Assembly (NCBI GenBank): GCA_920105625.2
Contig: OV050030.1
Span: 101,711,698 to 101,775,697 of the forward strand
From: Clusia tigrina
Lineage: Eukaryota > Arthropoda > Insecta > Diptera > Clusiidae
Reading direction: 5' to 3'
Length of the DNA: 64,000 nucleotides
The notes under the pieces were generated by a model that saw only the letters and a program-made list of their open reading frames with translations, had not been told where the DNA came from and did not search any database. The position numbers were made by a program, and so were the translations under genes. This document shows, piece after piece, positions 41,290-52,016 of this stretch (its first letter is position 1; the number at the start of each line of letters is the position of its first letter).

Positions 41290-43481
41290 CCTTCAGCATT
41301 CGAAAACTGCCTGGGCAGCCCTGCTTCTCCGCCTCTCGGATATAGGGGAGGAGCTCATTCTCGTCCAAGAACCTTGGGTCGTAAATGACCGGGTTTCTGG
41401 ACTCAATGCATACGTATGGTATATATCGAGGATCAAGGTAAACCAAGATCCTTCCTCAAGTTGACAAATCCTTGACGTACAAGGAATTCACACTTGTTAT
41501 ATTTCTGGACATCGAGGGAGCATTCAATAAAGTATGCCCCAACGCTGTCATTTCCGCACTCTATAACCTTCACCTGAAATTTATAGAGCTTCTACTAAAA
41601 TCTAGAATCATCACTTCCACGATCGGCAGTGCCCAATCCAGGAGGGTGGTTAACAGGGGCACTCCACAAGGGGGTGTTTTATCACCCCTGCTCTGGAACC
41701 TGGCAGTTAACACACTACTGGTGAGATTGGAATCTACTGGATGCAAAGTGATAGCCTATGCGGACGACATAGCAATCGCGGTATCCGGCAAATTCCCCCA
41801 AACACTTTCTGAAAAACTGAACTATTCACTCTCTATTGTGTGGAACTGGTGTCGCGAATTCGAACTTTGGGTTAGCCCATCCAAAACCGAGACTATGCTT
41901 TTCACTAGGAAGTACAAAATTCCAAAGGTAACAATGCCTAGTCTAAACGGCACTCCGCTCTCTTTGAGCACACAGGTTAAGTACTTGCCTGATTCTCGAC
42001 CCTAAATTTCATTGGAAAGCCAGTCCAGCTGAGAGGGCACGTAAGGCAACATGCGCTATATACTGCTGTAAAAGAGCAGTTGGTGCACGATGGGGACTTC
42101 GTCCTCGAGTCGTGCTCTGGCTCTACACGGCCTTCGTTGAACCAAACTTGTTATACGGGTCTTCTGGTGGCAAACTCTCGAAAAAGTCTGTAATATCAAA
42201 CCCCTCGATAAAATCAGAAGATCCATTACTCTACCGACCACTGGCGCTCCTCGTAGCACACCTACGAAAGCCCTTTTTGCCATGCTGCACTGGCTCCCCT
42301 CGGAGATCCTGGTTAAGCAACAAGCCAAGCTGACAGCGATTAGACTTAATGCTCTTTCGCACTGGCGCATAACCCTGACAGGCCATGCTTCAATTCTGAA
42401 TCAGGACCCACCTGTCCCCAACTTTATCGATTATATGTCGGTCTATCCCGATTTGAACAGGGAATTCGACCTCACTATTCCAAGCAGAAATGACTGGACT
42501 TCAAAAGACCTAAGCGCCGGTGAAACAGTCGAAATCTACATCGACGGTTCCAAGCTTGGAAGTAGAGTCGGCAGCGGTATTTATTCCGACAAGCTGGACT
42601 TAAACATCTCCCTACGTCTCCCAGACCATTGCAGCGTTTTTCAAGGTGAGGTCATGGCAATTTACCACGCAGCCAAATGGATGCTGAGTAGTGATATCGG
42701 CGCAGTTGACGTATCTATCTTCTCAGACAGCCAGGCCGCCATTAGATCTCTTTTTGGCTCCACGGCCATCACGGACATCAAGACAAGTTCATGAATGTCG
42801 AACATCTTTAAATGAGCTCGCAAGTTACTCTCGGGTGCACCTAGTCTGGGTTCCCGGACATAGCGAAATCCCGGGAAACTACGAGGCGGACGAGCTTGCC
42901 AAGGCAGGCACGCTAATGCACGACATTCACCCCTCCGAAACATCGGCATTCCACTGGCAACAGCCAAGCTCGAAATCAAACGGAAATATCTGGCTGACGC
43001 CTACAAATCCTGGGCTAACGAGGAATCCTGCCATACGGCTAGACTAACTTGGGCAAGAATGGACAAAAACGGAACCAATCAACTTCTTCGACTTGATCGC
43101 GTATCAGTGTCGACAAATGTGTCGGTTTTGACCGGCAACTGCATAATGGGACAGCACGCAGAAAGACTGGGCGTACCCTCAAATGACTGTGGCTTCGAGG
43201 AGGAGGACGAGACGGTTTTCCACCTCTTATGCCACTGCCCATCCTTGAGCAGAAGAAGAATTCGCACCTTTGGTGCCCCATTTCTTACAAGGCTGACAGT
43301 GCTGTCATCCATTAATATTAGGGACATAGCCAGGTTCATCAGAGTATCAGGATGGTTTCCTGAAACATGCCGGGGGAGTCGTGCCTTTCCAGGCGCTATC
43401 CTTGCGCTGACTATCACCATCCCAACTATGGGAACTTTTTCGTCAGTGCTTGACCGGCGCCACACCGTGGTATCACAATGA
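41267..43481 (+). pseudogene. ORF2 of element F with internal deletion
   Basis: Starts MLKVLQINLQHSKTAW with QEPWVV, the N-terminal endonuclease, then breaks at about 41462. The rest of the endonuclease and the first RT blocks are missing. It resumes at LVIFLDIEGAFNKVCP (about 41500), then GTPQGGVLSPLLW, IAYADDIAIAV (about 41752) and NWCREFELWVSPSKTE. Frame changes occur near 41995, 42180 and 42790. RNase H: YIDGSKLGSRVGSG (about 42538), SVFQGEVMAIYHAA, FSDSQAAIRSL and WVPGHSEIPGNYEADELAK. It ends with a CX2-ETVFHLLCHCP zinc-like motif. RT catalysis residues survive but the protein could not nick DNA. Confidence 0.83.
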
Positions 43482-43546
43482 GCCATTATGTGTGCTCAAG
43501 TGTGCTTTTGGCAAACTGAGCGGCCACTCTTACCTACCTACCTACC

Positions 43547-44454
43547 TAGAGACGCTTATTTTAAATTGGGTTCCTTGTAAAAGAATGCAAGCAAGCCCAG
43601 AAAAGAGCGCCATAATTCATTGGTGCTCGACGGAGTCAGCCTGGTCAAGAATACATGTGGATGTTCCGGATGTCCCATAAAAGACGTTTATTTCTTGGTG
43701 ATAGTGGATTTATTTTCGAAATGGGTCGAGGTGTTCAAAGTTAAAAATATTACTACCACATTTACAATATCGAAACTCAGAGAGGTATTTTGTAGATTTG
43801 GCCATATAGACACATTAGTTAGTGATAACGGTTCCCAATTTACGGCAAAAGAATTTAGAAACTTCATGCAAACTAATAAAGTAAGACACGTTTTCACACC
43901 CCCAGGCTTCCCAGCAACTAATGGACAAGCCGAAAATTTTATTAAAACATTTAAGAAATGTGTGATAGCTAGTTTGAATAATAACGTAAATGAGGATATG
44001 AACATTATTATTAAGAGATTTATTTCCGATTATCGGTCTGCTAAGCATTGCGCTACTGGGGAGTTGGCAGCGAAAGTTATGTTGGGTAGAGAATTAAGAA
44101 ATCGATTCAGTCTTCTAACAACCACCTACAGTAAAAGATAAAATAAAGGCAAATCAATGGTCAAATAAAATAAACCATAGGGGCTCTAGAAATGTTTATT
44201 TTAATGAAGGGCAAAACAAATAACAACGCAGGTCCGTGAACTTATACTTGCATTATAACTCGAAATAATAGGGTGATAGAACGCCATGTTGACCAAATGA
44301 TTTCGGGTACACGTGATACTTCACCAACAAAATCAGAAGGATAAAATTATAACGCAAGGGAGCCTATGAGCACAGCCGAAGCCCCGGTCCTCGAAACAAT
44401 ACGATCTCCAATGATCGAGATGACTAAAAACATATTGGGGGAGAGGAGGTGCTA
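43547..44454 (+). pseudogene. Gypsy-A integrase (A4), final part
   Basis: Resumes at the right copy of F's target duplication (43547-43557): CVPCKRMQ-like zinc region (WVPCKRMQ here), WSRIHVD, a short frame change near 43665, LVSDNGSQF (about 43820) and PATNGQAENFIKTFK with the catalytic Glu (about 43915-43950). The C-terminal basic tail has lost about 40 bp (near 44225) compared with A2 and A3, a deletion shared with A5-A8. Confidence 0.85.
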
Positions 44455-44521
44455 GCCGGGATGCAAGAACCGCGTCCACGTAAATGTAAGCGAATTATTA
44501 ATTATAAACAATGAAGAGATC

Positions 44522-44778
44522 TGAAGTGATAAAATTATATATCTTAATACATATTTAATAAAGATTATACTCTTCTAATTTGTGCTTCCCAGCTGAAGTA
44601 GGAAGTTGTAGAGTATTATGTTTAATACTAGTATCTATATTAAGTGGCAAGGCGATATAATGCTGCGCGCCATCTAGGTTTAAGCTTTATTAATTAAGTG
44701 CGCTCTGTATTGTACATACCTTGCTGGTAATATTAAGTAAAGAGATTGACCAGTCTAGAATTAATCTCTAACCACTCA
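44522..44778 (+). repeat. Gypsy-A LTR shared by A4 and A5
   Basis: 257 bp, shorter than the others because about 45 bp after ATATCTTAATA are missing (near 44552). The primer site is at 44781-44793. Confidence 0.85.
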
Positions 44779-44854
44779 AGTGGCGACGAGGATAAAATAC
44801 GCAAACAAAAATAAAATAAAATATTTAAATACAGCCTAAAAATTAAAGAAAAAA

Positions 44855-45225
44855 ATGATCGGCGCAAGTGCAAGCGGTGTAATCGACAGTGTGTTGGTAG
44901 CTACCACAACAAACTGCCACGAATTTAAGGGAATTTCGACCTGATGTGGACAGTTAGAGAAGCGGGTAAGAAGTACTAGACTCGCATTTTACGCAGGCAT
45001 CGTAATTAAAACTACGGATCTGCTAACAGCTATTGGCTTAGAGGCTTACGAGTTGCTACGGGATTTGTGTGACCCAGATTTGCCAGCAAAGAAATAGTAC
45101 GAGGTGCTGTGCAATTTAATGGAGCGCCATTATTCGAAACCTATTATCATTTTTCGTGAGAGGCGCATATTTTTCGAAGCGACACGAGGGACGGGCGAAG
45201 AAGTCTCCATGTGGTTCGCCCGGCT
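44855..45225 (+). pseudogene. Gypsy-A gag fragment (A5)
   Basis: ATG at 44855 (MIGASASGVIDSV), frame changes, ELLRDLCDPDLPAKK then a stop at about 45095, LMERHYSKPIIIF and VSMWFARL. It ends at the deletion joint with protease sequence (SKHMFDQYF). Confidence 0.75.
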
Positions 45226-45300
45226 CTTATCAAAACATATGTTTGATCAATATTTTTAAATTGAAAAACTGTTGACATGCAAGGACACGTTAGTGGCTTA

Positions 45301-46529
45301 CGAGGTTTGTTCAAAAACGGATGTTTAATTTTGGATCTTTTTATGGGATTATGTTGGTAATCATGACCCTCACTTATGTTGACAATCTCGGCCATTTTGA
45401 ATGTTCAGTCAGTTTTTGACAGCTATTGTGCGTGGACGTGTTTTAGCTTGTCTTCCATTTTTGACTATCTCCTCAATCGTGGCGTAGCCTCGTCCTTTCA
45501 TGGGCCTTTTCAGTTTCGGGAACAAGAAACAGTACCAGGGGGCCAGGTCTGGGGAAAACGGTGGCTGCGGCAGTGTTGTTTTTGGCCAAAAATTCGCGAA
45601 CAAGTAATGATGTATGAGCAGGGCCATTATCATGATACAAAAGTCAATTTTTATTCTTCCACAAATCCGGGCGTTTGTGGCGGATTGCTTCTCGAAAATT
45701 GCGCATTACTTGAAGATAATATTCCTTATTGACCGTTCTACCCTGCGGCAAGAATTCATAATGCACCACGCCCCTGCAGTCAAAGAAAACTGTCAGCAAA
45801 ACCTTCACATTCGACCGAACTTGGCGTGCTTTTTTCGGTCTTGGCTCATGCGGCAGCTTCCATTGGGATGATTGAGCTTTGGTTTCTACGTCATAACCAT
45901 AGACCCATGATTCGTCACCAGTTATAAGTCTCTGCTGCAAATTTGGGTCGTCACGGACAGATTCCAACAGCTCCAGAGCAATGTTAGTGCGATGCTGTTT
46001 TTGGTCGAAATTGAGTAATTTTGGTACGAATTTTCCGGCGACCCACCTCATGCCCAAACTTTTGGTGATAATCGAATGACACGAGCCAATCAATGTATTT
46101 AGGTTCTCAGCAACTTCTCTGACAGTGATTCGACGATTGGCCAATACTAGTTTCGTCTGTTGTTGACGTGCTCGGGCGTCCGGAATGGTCTTCGTCGCTC
46201 ACATATTCTCGGCCCTCTGAAAACATTTTGTACCACCGATAAACGTTGCTTTTGTCCAAAGTAACTTCGCAGTATGCAACAGTCAACATTCGGAATACTT
46301 CCGCGCACTTTAGGTTGTTTTTCACCCAAAATTTGAAACAAATTCTTTTTCGGGATAGACGAAAATCGACACGTCCACGCATAATAGCTGTCAAAAACTG
46401 ACTGAACATTCAAAATGGCCGAGATTTTCAACATAAGAGAGGGTCATGAGTACCAACATAACGCCACAAAAAATCGAACATCGAGCCCGCGAAAATTCAA
46501 AATTCGCGATACGTTTTGAACAAACCTCG
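45301..46529 (-). mobile_element. Mariner M5 in A5
   Basis: 1,229 bp between TA duplications (45299-45300, 46530-46531). The left TIR has lost about 25 bp after TTCAAAAA. The orientation is the same as in all other units. Confidence 0.93.
45409..46409 (-). pseudogene. Mariner transposase (M5)
   Basis: Minus strand: MFSQFLTAIMRGR (46409) to GRPSTSTTDE in one frame, a frame change near 46125, then an undamaged stretch of 166 codons (46144-45644) with RRITVREVAENLN, ITGDESWVYGYDVE (first Asp) and YYLQVMRNFREAI. A further shift leads to the PYSPDLAP (third Asp) and IEEIVKNGRQ end. The second catalytic Asp region (about 45625) lies at the shift. Confidence 0.85.
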
Positions 46530-49262
46530 TATAATGGAAATTACATCAAGATTCTTCATGAGTTTAATGCAATTCGGGTGATTGTAAGTGAAACGCAGAG
46601 TCCACCGATTTCGGGGCGGCATTTGATGTTTTTTGGCATCGCGCTTTCAAAGGTAAATACAGTTAATAAGTGCGAAGATGTTCTGGGAAGGCTAAAAACC
46701 GATTTTTCTCAATTTTTTGAGGAATATTTAGAGAAGTACAATGCGAGCAAGGTAAATTTAACCGTGAATGAGGGAGCGAAGCGTATTTTTTGCAAATCGA
46801 GACCGATTCCTTTGATATGGAGTACACAAGTTGAACAGCAATTAAATGACTTTGTGGAAAAGGGTGTATTAGTACCAGTAGGCAATTCGGATTGGGGCAC
46901 TCCGTTGGTACCAGACCCTAAGCCCAATGGAGAGTTGCGTATCTGTAGTGATTATAAGACCACTATAAACAAATATCTGTCAGAGGTCAAATATCCATTG
47001 CCACGAATTGAAGAGTTGTTCTCGTCACTCCGAGGGCGATATTATTCAAAGTAGGATTTAGCTAACGCTTATACTCAACTAGTCTTAGATAAATCTTCGC
47101 AACTTTTGAGCGCATGGAGTACACATAGGGGCATATTTGGGATGACTCGTTACCTTTTGGAATAAGGCCTGCTACGGCTATTTTTCAAAGGACAATAGAA
47201 AATGTTCTCCGCGGTATACCAAACGAAATAAAATTTTTTTTTTTAAATTTTTTTGTTTTACATAGATATTGCTGGAAATACTCGAGAAGAATATATTGAA
47301 ACTATAGAGAGAGTATTGCGAAAGCGAAGCTGTAGGGTTACGGCTAAGTGCAACCAACTATAATTTTTTTTAAAAACAAAGTTTCCTATTTCGGATTGAA
47401 AAAAGAACAAGAGGGTCTAAGGACTAATAACGACAAGAGTTTTGCCGGTTTTAAAAGCACCAATTCCCCAAATGGTAACGCAAGTTAGTGCTTTTGTGGG
47501 CCCCGTGAATTATTATTCGAAATTCATCCATAATTTCGCACACGAAATGGTCCCCTTATACGCATTGTTGAAGAAAGCTGTAGAATTTAAATGGGACAAA
47601 TCATGAAGTTACTTCTGAAAGAGTTCTTACTCATTTTGATCGCACCAAGCCGATAGGGATAACAACGGATGCGTCCAATGTGGCAGTGGCTGGAATTCTT
47701 CCACATATTTTTCCAGATGGCGATCGAAAGCCTATTGCATTTGTTTCATGTGCACTCTCAGTAGCTGAACGTAATTACAGTACAGTACAAAAAGAGACGT
47801 TAGCTATAGTTTTTAGCGTAACTAAGCTAAAGCATTACTTGTTAGCAAACCACAAGCCACTATTAACTATTTTTGGAGAAAATAAAGGTGTTCCTATAAG
47901 GGTACCGGCGCGAATTCAGCGCTGGGCGAATACCCTATCAGGCTTCGACTATACGATTCGTTCCGTGAAGGGATCGGAAAATTTTGCAGATAACCTTGCA
48001 CGTCTACCACAAATATTTTCATCACGAAGCAATTTGGAAGATAATTTTATAAATATCATTAGCAACAATAATCAGCTGTGTTTAAATTTTGAAACAGTTG
48101 GCAAGGAAACATCTAGAGATCCATGTTTCTCTAAATTAAAAGAAGCAATTCAGCAAGGTGCGCCTACTTAAGAGGGATGATTTTAAAGCATTTAAAGGCA
48201 AGGAAGATGAATTGTCAGTAGAGTATGTATATATTTTATGGGGGTATAGAAGCGTTGTGCCACCAAAGTTGCGAAGAAAGGTGATGGAAGAGTTACATCG
48301 GTGCCACATTTGGGAATTGTGACAACAAAAGCCTTAGCTCGTTAGATAGATAGTGACATAGAGACGCTTATTTTAAATTGCGTTCCTTGTAAAAGAATGC
48401 AAGCAAGCCCAGAAAAGAGCGCCATAATTCCTTCGTGCTCGGCGGAGTCAGCCTGGTAAGAATACATGTGGATTTTGAGGGTCCCATAAAAGACGTTTAT
48501 TTCGTGGTGATAGTCGATTTATTTTCGAAATGGGTCGAGGTGTTCAAAGTTAAAAATATTACTACCACATTTACAATATCGAAACTTAGAGAGGTATTTT
48601 GTGGATTAGGCCACTTAGACACATTAGTTAGTGATAACGGTTCCCAATTTACGGCAAAAGAATTTAGAAACTTCATGCAAACTAATAAAGTAAGATACGT
48701 TTTCACACCCCCAGGCTTCTCAGCAACTAATGGGCAAGCCGAAAATTTTATTAAAACATTTAAGAAATGTGTGATAGCTAGTTTGAATAATAACATAAAT
48801 GAGGATATGAACATTATTATTAAGAGATTTCTTTTTGATTATCGGTCTGCTAAGCATTGCGCTACTGGGGGATCGCCAGCGAAAGTTATGTTGGGTAGAG
48901 AATTAATAAATCGATTCAGTCTTCTAACAACCACCTACAGTAAAAGATAAAATAAAGGCAAATCAATGGTCAAATAAAATAAACCATAGGGGCTCTAGAA
49001 ATGTTTATTTTAATGAAGGGCAAAGCAAACAACAACGCAGGTCCGCGAAGTTATACTTGCATTATAACTCGAAATAATAGGGTGATAAAACGCCATGTTG
49101 ACCAAATGATTTCGGGTACACGTGATACTTCACCAACAAAATCAGAAAGAGAAAATTATAACGCAAGGGAGCCTATGAGCACAGCCGAAGCCCCGGTCCT
49201 CGAAACAATACGATCTCCAATGATCGAGATGACTGAAAACACATTGGGGGAGAGGAGGTGCT
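46530..49262 (+). pseudogene. Gypsy-A pol (A5)
   Basis: A long open stretch from 46446 through the linker into the RT (DFVEKGVLVPVGNSDWGTPL, ELRICSDYKTTINKYLSE) ends at a TAG in SK*DLANAYTQL (47052-47054), a stop shared by A5-A8. The palm is damaged further: the segment for NYLHD is replaced by a T-rich stretch (47225-47262), also in A6. RNase H at 47680-48171. Integrase with HVDFEGP, LVSDNGSQF and NGQAENFIKTFK at 48435-48950. Tail to 49262. Confidence 0.85.
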
Positions 49263-49330
49263 AGCCGGGATGCAAGAGCCGCGTCCACGTAAATGTAAGC
49301 GATTTATTAATTATAAAAAATGAAGAGATC

Positions 49331-49625
49331 TGAAGTGATAAAATTATATATCTTAATATTTGAATTGTATTTTAAGCACCAAATTGAAGATATGATATTG
49401 CTTTTCAAAGATTATACTCTTCGAATTTGTGCTTCCCAGCTGAAGTAGGAAGTTGTAGAGTATTATCTTTAATACTAGTATCTATATTAAGTGGCAAGGC
49501 GATGTAATGCCTCGCCCCATCTAGGATTAACCTTTATTAATTAAGTGCGCTCTGTATTGTACATTCCTTGTTGGTTATTTTAAGTAAAGAGATTGAACTG
49601 TCTAGAATTAACCTCTAGCCACTCA
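49331..49625 (+). repeat. Gypsy-A LTR shared by A5 and A6
   Basis: 295 bp with a primer site at 49628-49640. Identical by eye to the LTR at 54818. Confidence 0.88.
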
Positions 49626-49701
49626 AGTGGCGACGAGGATAAAATACGCAAACCAAAATAAAATAAAATATTTAAATACAGCCTAAAAATTAAAGAAAAA
49701 A

Positions 49702-50570
49702 ATGATCGGCGCAAGTGCAAGCGGTGTAATCGACAGCGTGTTGGTAGCTACCACAACAACTGCCACGAATTTAAGGAAATTTCGACCTGGTGTGGACAGT
49801 TAGAGAAGCGGGCAAGAAGTACTAGACTCGCATTTTACGCAGGCATCGTGTCAAGAACCGGTAATTAAAACTTCGGTTCTGCTAACAGCTATTGGCTTAG
49901 AGGCTTACGAATTGCTACGGGATTTGTGTGACCCAGATTTGCCAGCAAAGAAATAGTACGAGGTGCTGTGCAATTTAATGGAGCGCCATTATTCGAAACA
50001 TATTACCATTTTTCGGGAGAGGCGAATATTTTTCGAAGCGACACGAGTGACGGGCGAAGAAGTATCCATGTGGTTCGCCCGGCTAAAAAAATTTGCAAAC
50101 ACTGCAAGTTTGGTTCCCAGTTGGATGCTTTCGTGCTAAATAAATTTGTAACAGGCCTGGATGGAAGCGTTTTTTAACGGTTATGCGAAGAAGGCGAAGA
50201 GCCGAAATTGGATCGTGCACTTAAATTAGACATAATGTCAGAGGCCAAAACACATTCACAATAACTACAACGTATCGAAGAAAGTGAGGTTATTTTTGCT
50301 TTTTGTGTCAGAGTGCAACTCACATGGTTTTCAAGGGAGAGGCAATTGAAATCACCCCACTTGCGGCAGCAGTAGAAACAGCTGTGGCAACAACAAAAAT
50401 CGAAACAGCTATAATAACAACAACAATATCAGCAAAAAGAAGGCAAAATGCAAGCATTGCGGCTGGAGAAATCATGCAAGTGAGAATTGCAGGTTAGGGA
50501 AACAGCTGCAATAAGTATGGTAAAGTCGGGCATTTGGCAAGTATTTGCAATAAAAAGCAAATAAATTTTT
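49702..50570 (+). pseudogene. Gypsy-A gag (A6)
   Basis: ATG at 49702. Stop in LPAKK* (about 49952). A T insertion in a T-run near 50170 (GTTTTTTAACGG) breaks the VFERL block. Zinc knuckle CKHCGWRNHASENC at about 50452-50493. One base is missing in the following GGTTAGGG, compared with GGTTTAGGG in A7, so the second knuckle returns to another frame. Confidence 0.8.
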
Positions 50571-50759
50571 TAAATAATAACAAAGTGTAACCGGCAGCAC
50601 TTCTTCTCACCCATTTATGATCGAGGCATTACTCAATAAAGTATATTTTAAGTTCGTACTGGACCTAGGTGCTGCGTGTTCGTTCTTATCAAAACATATG
50701 TTTGATCAATATTTTTAAGTTGAAAAACTGTTGACATTCAAGGACATGTTAGTGGCTTA

Positions 50760-52016
50760 CGAGGTTTGTTCAAAAAGTTTCGCGAATTTTGAAATTTCGC
50801 GGGCTACGAATGTTCGTTTTCGATCTTTTTTGGCATTATGTTGGTACTCATGACCCTCACTTATGTTGACAATCTCGGCCATTTTGAATGTTCAGTCAGT
50901 TTTTGACAGCTATTGTGCGTGGACGTGTTTTAGCTTGTCTTCCATTTTTGTCTATCTCCTCAATCGTGGCGTAGCCTCGTCCTTTCATGGGCCTTTTCAG
51001 TTTCGGGAACAAGAAAAAGTCACAGGAGGCCAGGTCTGGGGAATACGGTGGCTGCGGCAGTGTTGTTTTTGGCCAAAAATTCGCGAACAAGTAATGATGT
51101 ATGAGCAGGGCCATTATCATGATACAAAAGTCAATTTTTATTCTTCCACAAATCCGGGCGTTTGTGGCGGATTGCTTCTCGAAAATTGCGCATTACTTGA
51201 AGATAATATTCCTTATTGACCGTTCTACCCTGCGGCAAGAATTCATAATGCACCACGCCCCTGCAGTCAAAGAAAACTGTCAGCAAAACCTTCACATTCG
51301 ACCGAACTTGGCGTGCTTTTTTCGGTCTTGGCTCATGCGGCAGCTTCCATTGGGATGATTGAGCTTTGGTTTCTACGTCATAACCATAGACCCATGATTC
51401 GTCACCAGTTATAAGTCTCTGCTGCAAATTTGGGTCGTCACGGACAGATTCCAACAGCTCCAGAGCAATGTTAGTGCGATGCTGTTTTTGGTCGAAATTG
51501 AGTAATTTTGGTACGAATTTTCCGGCGACCCACCTCATGCCCAAACTTTTGGTGATAATCGAATGACACGAGCCAATCAATGTATTTAGGTTCTCAGCAA
51601 CTTCTCTGACTGTGATTCGACGATTGGCCAATACTAGTTTCGTCTGTTGTTGACGTGCTCGGGCGTCCGGAATGGTCTTCGTCGCTCACATATTCTCGGC
51701 CCTCTGAAAACATTTTGTACCACCGATAAACGTTGCTTTTGTCCAAAGTAACTTCGCAGTATGCAACAGTCAACATTCGGAATACTTCCGCGCACTTTAG
51801 GTTGTTTTTCACCCAAAATTTGAAACAAATTCTTTTTCGGGATAGACGAAAATCGACACGTCCACGCATAATAGCTGTCAAAAACTGACTGAACATTCAA
51901 AATGGCCGAGATTTTCAACATAAGAGAGGGTCATGAGTACCAACATAACGCCACAAAAAATCGAACATCGAGCCCGCGAAAATTCAAAATTCGCGATACG
52001 TTTTGAACAAACCTCG
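50760..52016 (-). mobile_element. Mariner M6 in A6
   Basis: 1,257 bp with TA duplications at 50758-50759 and 52017-52018 and full TIRs. Confidence 0.94.
50896..51896 (-). pseudogene. Mariner transposase (M6)
   Basis: Almost identical to the M5 transposase: start at 51896 inside the TIR, frame change near 51613, undamaged catalytic frame 51631-51131 with ITGDESWVYGYDVE, a second frame change near 51125 at LHHDNAPAH, then PPYSPDLASCDFFLF (about 51045) and a stop at 50896. Three of three acidic positions are encoded, though in two frames. Confidence 0.87.

Larger units (their letters stand above)
26044..43546 (+). mobile_element. LOA-like non-LTR retrotransposon F (outer shell of the nest)
   Basis: Own sequence: 26044-27364 and about 40661-43546. 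The rest is element E and its contents. Both ends are defined by an 11-bp target duplication, TAGA(C/G)ACGCTT, at 26033-26043 and 43547-43557. The 3' end carries TACC repeats (about 43530-43546) rather than poly(A), as in several LOA/I-type elements. ORF1 and ORF2 are present, but ORF2 has a large internal deletion. Confidence 0.85.
16343..44778 (+). mobile_element. Gypsy-A copy A4, multiply interrupted unit
   Basis: The unit runs from the LTR at 16343 to the LTR at 44522-44778 but is spread over 28 kb. The pieces are 16343-17809, 24711-26043 and about 43547-44778. Between the first two lie a mariner and the LTR element G. Between the last two lies the F/E/D/C nest. Removing the insertions leaves about 4.0 kb. 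An extra deletion near 24963 removes most of the RT, including the catalytic motif. Confidence 0.9.
44522..49625 (+). mobile_element. Gypsy-A copy A5
   Basis: LTR-to-LTR unit with mariner M5. A deletion at 45225 joins mid-gag to the protease, removing both zinc knuckles. From about 45580 on it is almost identical to A6 with an offset of 5,487 bp. Confidence 0.9.
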
